DNA from: Kitasatospora sp. NA04385
GTDB lineage: Bacteria > Actinomycetota > Actinomycetes > Streptomycetales > Streptomycetaceae
Length of the DNA stretch: 63,826 nucleotides
Assembly: GCF_013364235.1 (NCBI RefSeq)
Contig: NZ_CP054919.1
Span: 2,652,501-2,716,326 of the forward strand
Reading direction: 5' to 3'
The position numbers and the translations under genes are program-made. Positions 28,796-37,358 of this stretch are shown one piece after another (positions within the stretch are counted from its first letter, which is position 1; the number at the start of each line of letters is the position of its first letter). Under the pieces are notes generated by a model, which had not been told where the DNA came from, did not search any database, and saw nothing but the letters and a program-made list of their open reading frames with translations.

Positions 28796-28804
28796 GGTGA
28801 GTGC

Positions 28805-29407
28805 GTGAATGACCGTCTGGTATGGATCGACTGTGAGATGACCGGCCTCGACCTCGATCGGGACGCCCTGATCGAGGTCGCCGCCCTGGTGACCGACTCC
28901 GAGCTGAACGTGCTCGGCGAAGGCGTGGATGTGATCATCCGGCCGCCCGCCGAGGCGCTGGAGACCATGCCCGAGGTGGTGCGGCAGATGCACACCGCCT
29001 CGGGCCTGCTCGACGAGCTTGCGGACGGCCTGACCATGGCCGAGGCGCAGGAGCGGGTGCTGGCGTACGTCCGCGAGCACGTGCCGGAGGCCGGCAAGAC
29101 CCCGCTGTGCGGGAACTCGGTGGCCACCGACCGCGGTTTCCTGTCCCGGGACATGCCCGAGCTGGAGGGGCACCTGCACTACCGGATCGTGGACGTCTCC
29201 TCGATCAAGGAGCTGGCCCGCCGGTGGTACCCGCGCGCCTACTACAACAGCCCGCGGAAGGGCGGCAGCCACCGCGCGCTGGCCGACATCCGCGAGTCGA
29301 TCGCCGAGCTCCGGTACTACCGCGAGGCGGTGTTCGTCCCGCCGCCCGGCCCGGACACCGACACCGCCCGGGAGATCGCCGCCCGCCACCAGGTGCCCAC
29401 CACCTGA
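28805..29407 (+). CDS. ornA: Oligoribonuclease
   Basis: A 200-residue DEDD-family 3'-5' exoribonuclease that degrades 2-5 nt RNA, including pGpG from cyclic-di-GMP turnover. Exo I ([10 protein letters not shown], with the Asp and Glu ligands), Exo II ([16 protein letters not shown]) and Exo III ([12 protein letters not shown], His and Asp) are all intact. The GTG at 28805 follows the end of adpA by a few nt, with AGGGTG as ribosome site. The adpA-ornA pair is a conserved streptomycete arrangement, and ornA is needed for normal growth and aerial mycelium in S. coelicolor. Separate promoters are possible, but none is clear here. Confidence 0.96.
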   Translation: MNDRLVWIDCEMTGLDLDRDALIEVAALVTDSELNVLGEGVDVIIRPPAEALETMPEVVRQMHTASGLLDELADGLTMAEAQERVLAYVREHVPEAGKTPLCGNSVATDRGFLSRDMPELEGHLHYRIVDVSSIKELARRWYPRAYYNSPRKGGSHRALADIRESIAELRYYREAVFVPPPGPDTDTAREIAARHQVPTT

Positions 29408-29466
29408 CCAGCGGTCCGGTCCGGGCGGTCGGGGAAACCCTGGCGCGAGCACCCCTCGGCATCCTG

Positions 29467-29472
29467 TAGAGT
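29467..29472 (+). promoter_or_regulatory. -10 box upstream of tRNA-His
   Basis: TAGAGT, 48 nt before the tRNA and identical to the -10 upstream of the first tRNA-Lys gene. No clear -35 is at the right distance. Confidence 0.4.
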
Positions 29473-29520
29473 TCTTCCTGTCGGAGCGAGAACGCGGAAG
29501 CGGGAAAGCACCTGACAGAT

Positions 29521-29597
29521 GGTGGGTGTAGCTCAGTTGGTAGAGCACCTGGTTGTGGTCCAGGTGGCCGCGGGTTCGAGTCCCGTCACTCACCCCA
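29521..29597 (+). tRNA. tRNA-His (GTG), CCA encoded
   Basis: It folds as a cloverleaf. The acceptor GTGGGTG pairs with CACTCAC (29587-29593), the D-arm is GCTCAGTTGGTAGAGC, the anticodon loop reads TTGTGGT with anticodon GTG, and the T-arm is GCGGG-TTCGAGT-CCCGT. The extra 5' G at 29521 opposite discriminator C (29594) is the tRNA-His identity pair. CCA is encoded at 29595-29597. Confidence 0.96.
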
Positions 29598-29602
29598 GCG
29601 CA

Positions 29603-29638
29603 CGAAGGCCCCGGTCGAGAAATCGACCGGGGCCTTCG
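29603..29638 (+). terminator. Strong hairpin terminator after tRNA-His
   Basis: A 16-bp perfect stem (arm GAAGGCCCCGGTCGA plus a closing C-G) with a GAAA tetraloop at 29619-29622 begins 6 nt after the tRNA. Confidence 0.9.
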
Positions 29639-30058
29639 GCGTTCCCCGGAACGCCCGCCGTGCCCGCGAGTTGGGACGCCCGCGCCCGGGCCGGACCGGT
29701 CGTCCCCGCACCTTCCCGGACCGCTTTTCCGCACCGCACGCCGTGAACTCCCGCGCACCGGCCGCACGACGGCGTCCACCAGCGGCGTCGCCCCGGGCCC
29801 GGCATGGAGGAAAAGCCCCCGGGCCGGCTTCCGCACCCCACCCGGCAGCCGTTTCCGCCGCCGTTCACGGACCACCGCCCTGGACGGACCGGAAACGCCG
29901 CCGGAAGCCCGAGGGAAGCGCGACCGGAAGCGCGACCGGAAAGCAGCGCGGAAGAACGCGGCCGGGAAACCCGGCGGACCACAGCGGACCACGACGGACC
30001 ACGACGGACACCGGCGGGCAGCGGCGGGCGACAGCGGGGGGCAGTGGGCGGCAGCCCA
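29639..30058. other. GC-rich intergenic stretch
   Basis: About 420 bp after the terminator with no gene that I can support. It contains repeated GGACCACGACGGA and GGCGGGCAGC units near 29980-30040, of low complexity. Confidence 0.5.
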
Positions 30059-30087
30059 TGGACGACCAAGCTACCCACTAGTAACAT
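30059..30087 (+). promoter_or_regulatory. Leaderless promoter of the thioesterase-like gene
   Basis: TGGACG (30059-30064), a 17-nt spacer and TAACAT (30082-30087) place the transcript start at the ATG 30094. Confidence 0.65.
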
Positions 30088-30093
30088 CGCGGC

Positions 30094-30540
30094 ATGACCA
30101 CTACTGCGATCGGCGAGCTGCTCACCTCCACCGTCCCGATGGTGAAGACGCTGCAGCTGGAGTACCTGGAGACCACCCCGGAGCGGGCCGTGCTGCGGCT
30201 GCCCGACCTGCCGGAGTACCGCAACCACGTCGGCGGGCCGCACGCGGGGGCGATGTTCACGCTGGCCGAGTCCGCCAGCGGGGCGATCGTGCTGGCGGCG
30301 TTCGGCGACCAGCTGGGGCGCGCGGTGCCGCTGCCGACGGTCGGCGAGATCTCGTTCAAGAAGCTCGCCCGCGGCGTGGTGACCGCCACCGCGACGCTCG
30401 GCCGGCCGGTCGCCGAGGTGATCGCCGAGCTGGACGAGGGCAAGCGTCCCGAGTTCCCGATCACCGTGGAGATCACCCGCGAGGACGGCGCCGTCACCGG
30501 CGTGCTGGAGATCGTCTGGACGCTGCGCCCCAACTCCTGA
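30094..30540 (+). CDS. Hotdog-fold thioesterase-like protein (DUF4442/PaaI type)
   Basis: A 148-residue single hotdog domain. RNHVGGPHAGAMFTLAESASGA matches the helix and loop with the active-site acid in DUF4442/PaaI-like acyl-CoA thioesterases, and ISFKKLARGVVTATATL forms the central strands. It probably hydrolyses an acyl-CoA, but no substrate can be assigned. It is transcribed alone from a leaderless promoter and followed by repeat-rich DNA. The next gene (cebR) is convergent. Confidence 0.8.
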   Translation: MTTTAIGELLTSTVPMVKTLQLEYLETTPERAVLRLPDLPEYRNHVGGPHAGAMFTLAESASGAIVLAAFGDQLGRAVPLPTVGEISFKKLARGVVTATATLGRPVAEVIAELDEGKRPEFPITVEITREDGAVTGVLEIVWTLRPNS

Positions 30541-30557
30541 CCCGGCCCGGCGAGCAG

Positions 30558-30605
30558 CGGCCACGACGAGCGGCGGCCACGACGAGCGGCGGCCACGACG
30601 AGCGG
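30558..30605. repeat. Three perfect tandem copies of a 16-bp unit
   Basis: CGGCCACGACGAGCGG is repeated exactly three times (30558-30573, 30574-30589, 30590-30605) in the noncoding gap before cebR. It is a likely variable-number repeat. Confidence 0.85.
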
Positions 30606-30979
30606 CGGGCCCGGGCGTCCACCCCGGAGGCCCGCCGAGGGGACCGGCCGACGGTTCCGATCGACGGGCCCGGCCCGGCCGCGGAAACCCACCGTGAGGC
30701 CCCGGGCGCGACCGGGCCCGGGGGTGAACCCGCCAGCCGGGCCGGACGGGTCCCCGACCGCACCCCGGGAACACCTCGACCCGCCACCCGCCCACCACCC
30801 GCCCACCATCCGGCACCGCCACCCCGCCACCCCGCCACCCCGCCGCCCAGCCGCCCAGCCGCCCAGCCGCCCAGCCGCCCAACAGAACCGCCGACCCAGC
30901 CGAACCCCAGCCCAGCCGAACCGCCGGCCCACCGAACCGCAGGCCCAACCGAACGCCGAACCGCCCCGCTCCCCCGCCG
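30606..30979. repeat. Repeat-rich intergenic DNA before the cebR stop
   Basis: No gene seen. 30815-30890 holds tandem ACCCCGCC and then five CCGCCCAG units, followed by degenerate CCGAACCGC copies up to the cebR stop. The strand composition is strongly C-rich on the plus strand. Confidence 0.65.
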
Positions 30980-32044
30980 TCAGGCGGAGTCGCGGACGAT
31001 CAGCTCGGTCGCCAGTACCACCTGCCGCCGGGCCCGGCCCCGCTCGTGGATCTCGTCGAGCAGCAGCCGAGCCATGGTGCGGCCCATCTCCTCGATCGGC
31101 TGGCGGACGCTGGTCATCGGCGGGTCGGTGTGCCGGGCCACGATCGAGTCGTCGAAACCGATCACCGCGACGTCGTCGGGAATCCGCCGCCCGGCGGCCC
31201 GCAGCACCTGCATCGCGCCGGCCGCCATCACGTCGGAGGCGCAGAACACGCCGTCCAACTCGGGCCTGCGGGCGAGGAGTTCGCGCATCGCGACCCGCCC
31301 GCCCTCCTCGGTGAAGTCGGCCAGTCCGACCAGCGCCTCGTCGTAGGCGTGGCCGGCCTCCTCCAGGGCTCGGCGGTAGCCGCCGAGTCGGGCCTGGGCG
31401 ACCTCCATGTCGAGCGGGCCGGTGAGGGTGGCGACCCGGGTGCAGCCGCGCCGGAGCAGGTGGCGCACCGCCATCCGGGCGCCGCCGGCGTTGTCGGCGT
31501 GGACGTAGCTGAGCGGTTCGAGGTCGCCGCGCCGGCCGGCCAGCACGGAGGGGATCTCCAGGCTCTCCAGCAGTCCGGGCAGCGGGTCGTCGCGGTGCAC
31601 CGAGACGACCAGGACGCCGTCGACCCGCTGGGCGGTCAGGTAGGCCGAGAGGCGGTCGCGCTCGCGCTGGTTGCGGACCAGGATCAGCAGCAGCTGCATG
31701 TCGGTCTCGGCGAGCTCGGCCGAGACGCCGCTGATGATGTCGGAGAAGTACGGCTCGGAGAAGAGCCTGGTCTCGGCCTCGGGAACGACCAGCGCGATCG
31801 AGTCGGTGCGCGAGGTGACCAGGGTGCGGGCGGCCCGGTTGGGCACGTAGCCGAGTTCGGCGATGGCGGCCTGGACGGCTTCGCGGGCCTTGGCGCTGAC
31901 CCGCGGGGAGCCGTTGATGACCCGGGAGACGGTGCCGCGGCCGACGCCTGCCAGCGCGGCCACCTCCTCCAGGGTGGGGCGCGCGGTGGCTCTGCCGCCG
32001 GCGCCCGGATGGAGCGCGTCGGGGCGCTGTGCGGTCGGGCTCAT
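30980..32044 (-). CDS. cebR: CebR, LacI-family repressor of cello-oligosaccharide use
   Basis: A 354-residue LacI/GalR repressor. The helix-turn-helix TLEEVAALAGVGRGTVSRVI with hinge helix (SAKAREAVQAAIAELGYVPN) is at residues 23-70, and the periplasmic-binding-like effector domain follows (GVLVVSVHRDD, CASDVMAAGAM, IGFDDSIVARHTDPPMTSVRQP). It is divergent from cebEFG-bglC and the two CebR boxes TGGGAGCGCTCCCA/G lie in this locus, one in the shared gap and one before bglC. In Streptomyces, cellobiose or cellotriose releases CebR. The ATG at 32044 is preceded by AGAGGTGTAGCG, a good ribosome site. The first 22 residues precede the DNA-binding domain. Confidence 0.95.
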   Translation of the reverse strand: MSPTAQRPDALHPGAGGRATARPTLEEVAALAGVGRGTVSRVINGSPRVSAKAREAVQAAIAELGYVPNRAARTLVTSRTDSIALVVPEAETRLFSEPYFSDIISGVSAELAETDMQLLLILVRNQRERDRLSAYLTAQRVDGVLVVSVHRDDPLPGLLESLEIPSVLAGRRGDLEPLSYVHADNAGGARMAVRHLLRRGCTRVATLTGPLDMEVAQARLGGYRRALEEAGHAYDEALVGLADFTEEGGRVAMRELLARRPELDGVFCASDVMAAGAMQVLRAAGRRIPDDVAVIGFDDSIVARHTDPPMTSVRQPIEEMGRTMARLLLDEIHERGRARRQVVLATELIVRDSA

Positions 32045-32280
32045 CGCTACACCTCTCGGTCTCTGGAACGGATGGGACGGACGGATGGGACGGACGGGTC
32101 GGGGCGGGCGGGACGAGCCGCCGGGCCGCCCCGGACCCGTACGGACTGTTCATTGTGGCCGGTCCCGCGGCGTTTCCGACCATCCGGGCGGCCCGGGAGC
32201 GGTCGGAGCGGAGCCCGAGGGCGTCAACGGCGGTGGCAACGAAGCCGGAAACGCTCCGGCAACGTTTATGTCACCACGTC

Positions 32281-32310
32281 TTGACACTCACCCCCGCGAC
32301 ACAGCAACCT
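32281..32310 (+). promoter_or_regulatory. Candidate cebEFG promoter
   Basis: TTGACA (32281-32286), an 18-nt spacer and CAACCT (32305-32310) place the CebR box at about +8 to +25. Confidence 0.5.
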
Positions 32311-32324
32311 TCCGGCATGCCAGC

Positions 32325-32342
32325 TGTGGGAGCGCTCCCACA
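32325..32342. promoter_or_regulatory. CebR operator, perfect 18-bp palindrome
   Basis: TGTGGGAGCGCTCCCACA contains the exact 14-bp CebR box TGGGAGCGCTCCCA. On the minus strand a -10-like TACAGT (32342-32347) abuts it, so the site should repress both cebR and cebEFG. Confidence 0.95.
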
Positions 32343-32495
32343 CTGTAGCCAAGATTCAGCGCACCAAGAACACCCAACGAAGCTCTCGTTTCCAGCCCGG
32401 CACGACCCACGGAAGACCACCGGCAGGCCCCCGAAAGACCACCGGAGCCCCGGACCGGCACCGGACCAACCACCCGGACAAAGGAGTTCGTCCCC

Positions 32496-33815
32496 ATGCG
32501 CACCACCTCCCGCCCCCGCAGAGCCGCTGTCGCCGCCACCGCGGTCCTCGCCGCCTCCACCCTGCTGCTCACGGCCTGCTCGTCGAGCTCGGACAAGGGC
32601 GGCGACAAGGCGGACCCGAACGCGAAGATCACCCTGAACGTCGGTGACTTCGGCACCTTCGGCTACGTGGAGGCCGGCCTGTACGACGAGTACATGGCCG
32701 CGCACCCGAACATCACCATCAAGTACGACACCGTCCAGGACGGCCAGAAGTACTGGGACGCGCTGACCACCCACCTGAGCTCCGGCAGCGGTCTGGCCGA
32801 CATCCAGGCGGTCGAGGTCGGCTACATCGCGCAGGCCACCAACACCCTGGGCGACAAGTTCGTGGACCTCGGCAAGACCGAGGGCGTCAACCCGAGCAAC
32901 TGGCTGGACTGGAAGTCGAAGCAGGCCACCACCCCGTCCGGCTCGCTGATCGGCCTGGGCACCGACATCGGCCCGATGGCGATCTGCTACCGCAGCGACC
33001 TGTTCCAGCAGGCCGGCCTGCCGACCGACCGCGAGGAGGTCGGCAAGCTGTGGGCGGGCGACTGGTCGAAGTTCGTCGAGGCGGGCAAGCAGTACCAGGC
33101 CAAGGCCCCGGCCGGCACCTTCTTCACCGACTCCGCCTCCGGCCTGTTCAACGCCGTGCTGTCGGCCCAGCCCGAGCAGTACTCGGACGCCTCCGGCAAG
33201 CTCGCCTACAAGACCAGCCCCGGCGTGAAGACCGCCTGGGACCTCGCGGTCTCCGCCTCGCAGGCGAAGATCAGCGCCGGTCTGCGCCAGTTCCAGGACC
33301 CGTGGAACGCCGCGTTCGCCAACGCCAAGTTCGCCACCGTGGTCTGCCCGTCCTGGATGACCGGCATCATCAGCAAGTACTCCGGCGACTCCGGCAAGGG
33401 CAAGTGGGACGTCGCGGCCCCGCCGGTCGCCTCCAACTGGGGCGGCGCCTTCCTGACCGTCCCGAAGGCCGGCAAGCACACCAAGGAGGCCGCGGCCCTC
33501 GTCGCCTGGCTGACCGCGCCGGAGCAGCAGGCCAAGGTCTTCACCAAGGTCGGCAACCTGCCCTCCACCGTGGGCGGCCTGCAGCAGCCCGCCGTCCAGG
33601 GCGCCAAGCAGGAGTACTTCAACAACGCGCCGACCGGCCAGATCTTCGCCGCCGCCGCGCAGTCCATCAAGCCGGCGCCGATCGGCGAGCAGGACGGCAA
33701 CGTGAAGACGATCATCACCGACAACGGCATCCTCGACATCGAGGAGCACGGCACGGACCCGGCCAAGGCCTGGTCCAACGTCACCAAGCTGATCGACGAC
33801 AAGACCAGCAACTGA
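32496..33815 (+). CDS. cebE: CebE, cello-oligosaccharide-binding lipoprotein
   Basis: A 439-residue extracellular solute-binding protein (family 1). The N-terminus has twin Arg, a hydrophobic core and the lipobox LTAC with lipidated Cys at residue 28, followed by a Ser/Lys/Gly linker (SSSSDKGGDK). It captures cellobiose or cellotriose and delivers it to CebFG. Energy in Streptomyces comes from the shared ATPase MsiK, encoded elsewhere, which explains the absence of an ATPase gene here. AAAGGAG lies 9 nt before ATG 32496. It is the first gene of the CebR-controlled operon. Confidence 0.94.
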   Translation: MRTTSRPRRAAVAATAVLAASTLLLTACSSSSDKGGDKADPNAKITLNVGDFGTFGYVEAGLYDEYMAAHPNITIKYDTVQDGQKYWDALTTHLSSGSGLADIQAVEVGYIAQATNTLGDKFVDLGKTEGVNPSNWLDWKSKQATTPSGSLIGLGTDIGPMAICYRSDLFQQAGLPTDREEVGKLWAGDWSKFVEAGKQYQAKAPAGTFFTDSASGLFNAVLSAQPEQYSDASGKLAYKTSPGVKTAWDLAVSASQAKISAGLRQFQDPWNAAFANAKFATVVCPSWMTGIISKYSGDSGKGKWDVAAPPVASNWGGAFLTVPKAGKHTKEAAALVAWLTAPEQQAKVFTKVGNLPSTVGGLQQPAVQGAKQEYFNNAPTGQIFAAAAQSIKPAPIGEQDGNVKTIITDNGILDIEEHGTDPAKAWSNVTKLIDDKTSN

Positions 33816-33924
33816 TCCGGGCCGGCAACGCGCCGGTAGCCGATCCCTACTGCCCGGCCGGGTCCGCCCACCCGGCCGGGCGCCGTTCCGCCGCCCCTCG
33901 CCACCCCCGGGAAGGAAACCCCAA

Positions 33925-34881
33925 GTGGCCACCCACGTCCGCGCCGAGGCCCCGCCCGCGCGCCCCGCCTGGCGCTCCCGCCTGTACCGGTTCGACCTGA
34001 AGGCCTCCCCGTACGCCTTCATCGCCCCGTTCTTCCTCTGCTTCGCCGCCTTCGGCCTCTTCCCGCTGATCTGGACGGGCTGGCTGTCGCTGCACTACGT
34101 CGACCTGCTCAAGCCGGACGTGATGGAGTGGCGGGGCTTCGGCAACTACACCCGCCTGTGGTCCAACGACCAGTTCTGGAACGCGCTGCGCAACACCTTC
34201 ACCATCGGTGTGATCTCGACCGTCCCGCAGCTGCTGACGGCCCTCGGCCTCGCCCACCTGCTCAACTACCGGATGCGCGGCCGGGGCTTCTTCCGGGTCG
34301 CGATCCTCGCCCCGTACGCCACCTCGATCGCCGCCGCGACCCTGGTGTTCGTCCAGCTGTTCAACCCGGACTACGGGTTCATCAACTGGATGCTGGGCGC
34401 GGTCGGGATCCACCCGAACTGGTACTCCGACACCTGGCCCTCGCAGATCGCCATCTCCACCATCGTGACCTGGCGCTGGACCGGCTACAACGCGCTGATC
34501 TACCTGGCCGCGATGCAGGCGGTGCCGAAGGACCTGTACGAGGCGGCCAGCCTGGACGGGGCCAACCGCTGGCAGCAGTTCACCCGGATCACCGTCCCGT
34601 CGATCCGCCCGACCATCCTGTTCACCATCATCGTCTCCACCATCGGCGCCACCCAGCTGTTCGGCGAGCCGATGCTGTTCGGAGGCGGCGTCGGCGTGTC
34701 CGGCGGCTCCGCGCACCAGTTCCAGACGCTCAGCCTCTACCTGTACGAGCTGGGCTGGCCGTCCCGCCAGCTGGGCCGCGCCTCGGCGGTGGCCTGGACG
34801 ATGCTGCTGCTCCTGCTGCTGATCGGCCTGGCGCAGTTCCTGATCACCCGTTACCGCAAGCGCAACGAGCTGGGAGCCTGA
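33925..34881 (+). CDS. cebF: CebF, sugar ABC transporter permease
   Basis: A 318-residue membrane permease of the MalF type with six predicted helices and the EAA loop YEAASLDGANRWQQFTRITVPSI, which contacts the ATPase. It forms the channel with CebG for cello-oligosaccharide import. The start is GTG 33925 with AAGGAAA upstream. The gene ends 1 nt before the ATG of cebG. The 109-nt gap after cebE contains a short GC-rich hairpin (GGCCGGGT/ACCCGGCC near 33855-33880) that could attenuate downstream expression, as in many sugar ABC operons. Confidence 0.94.
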   Translation: MATHVRAEAPPARPAWRSRLYRFDLKASPYAFIAPFFLCFAAFGLFPLIWTGWLSLHYVDLLKPDVMEWRGFGNYTRLWSNDQFWNALRNTFTIGVISTVPQLLTALGLAHLLNYRMRGRGFFRVAILAPYATSIAAATLVFVQLFNPDYGFINWMLGAVGIHPNWYSDTWPSQIAISTIVTWRWTGYNALIYLAAMQAVPKDLYEAASLDGANRWQQFTRITVPSIRPTILFTIIVSTIGATQLFGEPMLFGGGVGVSGGSAHQFQTLSLYLYELGWPSRQLGRASAVAWTMLLLLLLIGLAQFLITRYRKRNELGA

Positions 34882-34882
34882 C

Positions 34883-35797
34883 ATGGCCGCCACCCTGTCC
34901 ACTCCCTCCGCCCGCGGGGCGAAGCACGCCGAGCAGGACCGCCCGCGCGGGTTGTTCCGCCGCCGGGCGGGCGACCACGACAAGGCCGGGCCGGTGGCCT
35001 ACGTGCTGCTGGCGATCGCCGCCGTGGTCTCGCTGTTCCCGCTGTACTGGACCTTCGTCGCCGCCTCCAACACCGGTGAGCGGGTGGCCCAGTCGCCGCC
35101 GCCGATGGTGCCCGGCGGCGAGCTGTGGACCAACATCACCACCGCCTGGGACCAGGCGGACATGGGCAAGGCGCTGCTGAACTCCACCATCGTGGCGGGC
35201 TGCGTGTCGCTGTCCACGGTGCTGTTCTCCACGCTGGCCGGCTTCGCCTTCGCCAAGCTGCGCTTCCGCGGCCGCAACGCGCTGCTGACCCTGGTGGTCG
35301 CCACCATGACCATCCCGCCGCAGCTCAGCGTCATCCCGCTGTACCGGATCGTCACCAAGCTGGAGTGGGGCAACCAACTGCAGTCGGTGATCCTGCCCTC
35401 GCTGGTGGCGGCGTTCGGCGTGTTCTTCATGCGCCAGTTCCTCTCCGAGGCGCTGCCGTTCGAGCTGATCGAGGCGGCCCGGGTGGACGGCGCGAACAGC
35501 CTGCGGATCATCTGGCACGTGGTGTTCCCGATCGCCCGGCCCGCGATGGCGGTGCTCGGCATGCTGGTCTTCGTGCAGTCCTGGAACGACTTCTTCTGGC
35601 CGTTCGTGGTGCTCACCCAGCAGAACCCGACCGTGCAGGTCGCGCTCTCCGCGATCGGCGGCGGCTCCGGCCACGACATCAACCAGGCCGTGATCATGAC
35701 CGGCGCGCTCGTCGGCACCCTGCCGCTGCTGTTGATCTTCGCCGTTCTGGGGAAGCACATCGTCGGCGGCATCACCTCCGGCGCCGTCAAGAGCTGA
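34883..35797 (+). CDS. cebG: CebG, sugar ABC transporter permease
   Basis: A 304-residue MalG-type permease with six helices and the EAA loop IEAARVDGANSLRIIWHVVFPIA. It pairs with CebF. The charged N-terminus (HAEQDRPRGLFRRRAGDHDK) is cytoplasmic. The ATG at 34883 follows the cebF stop after one nucleotide, indicating coupling. bglC follows after 75 nt that carry its own CebR box. Confidence 0.94.
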   Translation: MAATLSTPSARGAKHAEQDRPRGLFRRRAGDHDKAGPVAYVLLAIAAVVSLFPLYWTFVAASNTGERVAQSPPPMVPGGELWTNITTAWDQADMGKALLNSTIVAGCVSLSTVLFSTLAGFAFAKLRFRGRNALLTLVVATMTIPPQLSVIPLYRIVTKLEWGNQLQSVILPSLVAAFGVFFMRQFLSEALPFELIEAARVDGANSLRIIWHVVFPIARPAMAVLGMLVFVQSWNDFFWPFVVLTQQNPTVQVALSAIGGGSGHDINQAVIMTGALVGTLPLLLIFAVLGKHIVGGITSGAVKS

Positions 35798-35857
35798 TCC
35801 GCCGCGAACCGGCCCGCCGGCCGGCCCCGGCACACCGCCCCGTCCACCCCCGAGCCA

Positions 35858-35871
35858 TGGGAGCGCTCCCG
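35858..35871. promoter_or_regulatory. CebR operator before bglC
   Basis: TGGGAGCGCTCCCG matches the CebR box at 13 of 14 positions and ends 1 nt before the bglC ATG. The GGGAG of the operator is also the only ribosome-site-like sequence, so CebR binding and ribosome access share the same bases. Confidence 0.9.
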
Positions 35872-35872
35872 T

Positions 35873-37327
35873 ATGACCATGACCGATCCGACCACAGCCG
35901 CCCACGCATCGGTGGCGGCCCCCCGGGTGGCCTTCCCGCCCGGCTTCGCCTGGGGCGCGGCCACCGCCGCCTACCAGATCGAGGGCGCGGCCGCCGAGGA
36001 CGGACGCACCCCGTCCATCTGGGACGTCTTCGCCAAGACCCCCGGCAAGGTGCTGAACGGCGACACCGGCGACGTGGCGGTGGACCACTACCACCGCTTC
36101 CGCGAGGACGTCCGGCTGATGGCCGACCTGGGCCTCACCTCGTACCGGTTCTCGCTGTCCTGGCCGCGCATCCAGCCCACCGGCCGCGGCCCGGCCGTCG
36201 AGCGCGGCCTGGACTTCTACCGCGCCCTGGTCGACACCCTGCTGGAGCACGGCATCTCCCCGGTCGCCACGCTCTACCACTGGGACCTCCCGCAGGACCT
36301 GGAGGAGGCCGGCGGCTGGCCGGTCCGGGAGACCGCGTACCGCTTCGCCGAGTACGCGGCGCTGGCCGGCGCGGCGCTCGGCGACCGCGTCCCGGTGTGG
36401 ACCACCCTGAACGAGCCCTGGTGCAGCGCCTTCCTCGGCTACGGCTCCGGCGTGCACGCCCCCGGCCGCACCAACCCGGCGGACGCGCTCAAGGCCGCCC
36501 ACCACCTCAACCTCGGCCACGGCCTGGCCGTCGGCGCGCTGCGCGAGGTGCTGCCCGCCTCGGCGAAGATCGCGGTCTCGCTCAACCTGCACCTGGTCCG
36601 CCCGCTCACCGACACCGACGGGGACCGCGAGGCGGCCCGCCGGATCGAGGCGGTCGGCAACCGGGTCTGGACCGGCCCGATGTTCAAGGGCGGCTACGAC
36701 GCGGACCTGAAGGCGGACACCGCCCACCTCGTCGACTGGGACGAGCTGGTGCGCCCGGGCGACGAGGCGGAGATCGGCCGGCCGATCGACCTGCTCGGCC
36801 TCAACTACTACAACCCGACCGTCGTCTCGGCGCCGGGCGGCGAGGTCGAGACCGCCGAGGCGGCCCGCAACGACGGCCACGGCGACAGCGAGTTCAGCTG
36901 CTGGCCGGGCTCCGAGGACGTGGTCTTCCACCTCGCCAACGAGGACGTCACCGCGATGGGCTGGCCGATCGACGCCTCCGGCCTGTCCGACTCGCTGGTC
37001 GGCATGCACCGCGACTTCGGCCTGCCGCTGCTGGTCACCGAGAACGGCGCCGCCTTCGAGGACGTGGTCGGCCCGGACGGCGGGGTCGACGACCCCGAGC
37101 GGGTCCGCTACGTCGACCTGCACCTGCGGGCGGTGGCCGACGCCGTCGCGGCGGGCGCCGACGTCCGGGGCTACTACCTCTGGTCGTTCCTGGACAACTT
37201 CGAGTGGGCGTACGGCTACAGCAAGCGCTTCGGCATCGTCCACGTCGACTACGACACCCAGCAGCGCACGCCCAAGACCAGCGCCCGCTGGTACGCGGAG
37301 GTGATCCGCCGCGGGGGGCTCGCCTGA
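35873..37327 (+). CDS. bglC: BglC, GH1 beta-glucosidase
   Basis: A 484-residue family 1 glycoside hydrolase that splits imported cellobiose and short cello-oligosaccharides to glucose in the cytoplasm. Catalytic acid/base Glu is in TLNEPW (E181) and the nucleophile in LVTENGAA (E390). The N-terminal [16 protein letters not shown] signature is present. There is no signal peptide. ATG 35873 and ATG 35879 are both possible starts. The CebR box lies immediately upstream. By turning over the inducer it also controls how long the operon stays on. Confidence 0.95.
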   Translation: MTMTDPTTAAHASVAAPRVAFPPGFAWGAATAAYQIEGAAAEDGRTPSIWDVFAKTPGKVLNGDTGDVAVDHYHRFREDVRLMADLGLTSYRFSLSWPRIQPTGRGPAVERGLDFYRALVDTLLEHGISPVATLYHWDLPQDLEEAGGWPVRETAYRFAEYAALAGAALGDRVPVWTTLNEPWCSAFLGYGSGVHAPGRTNPADALKAAHHLNLGHGLAVGALREVLPASAKIAVSLNLHLVRPLTDTDGDREAARRIEAVGNRVWTGPMFKGGYDADLKADTAHLVDWDELVRPGDEAEIGRPIDLLGLNYYNPTVVSAPGGEVETAEAARNDGHGDSEFSCWPGSEDVVFHLANEDVTAMGWPIDASGLSDSLVGMHRDFGLPLLVTENGAAFEDVVGPDGGVDDPERVRYVDLHLRAVADAVAAGADVRGYYLWSFLDNFEWAYGYSKRFGIVHVDYDTQQRTPKTSARWYAEVIRRGGLA

Positions 37328-37358
37328 ACTCCCGCACCCCCGCACAGTGTGACGGAGT

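Noticed and set aside
30541..30979. CRISPR array
   Set aside because: The repeats are head-to-tail without unique spacers, so they are simple tandem repeats.
36439..37038. Minus-strand small genes within bglC
   Set aside because: They are antisense to an intact GH1 gene with both catalytic Glu residues. No ribosome sites or domains.
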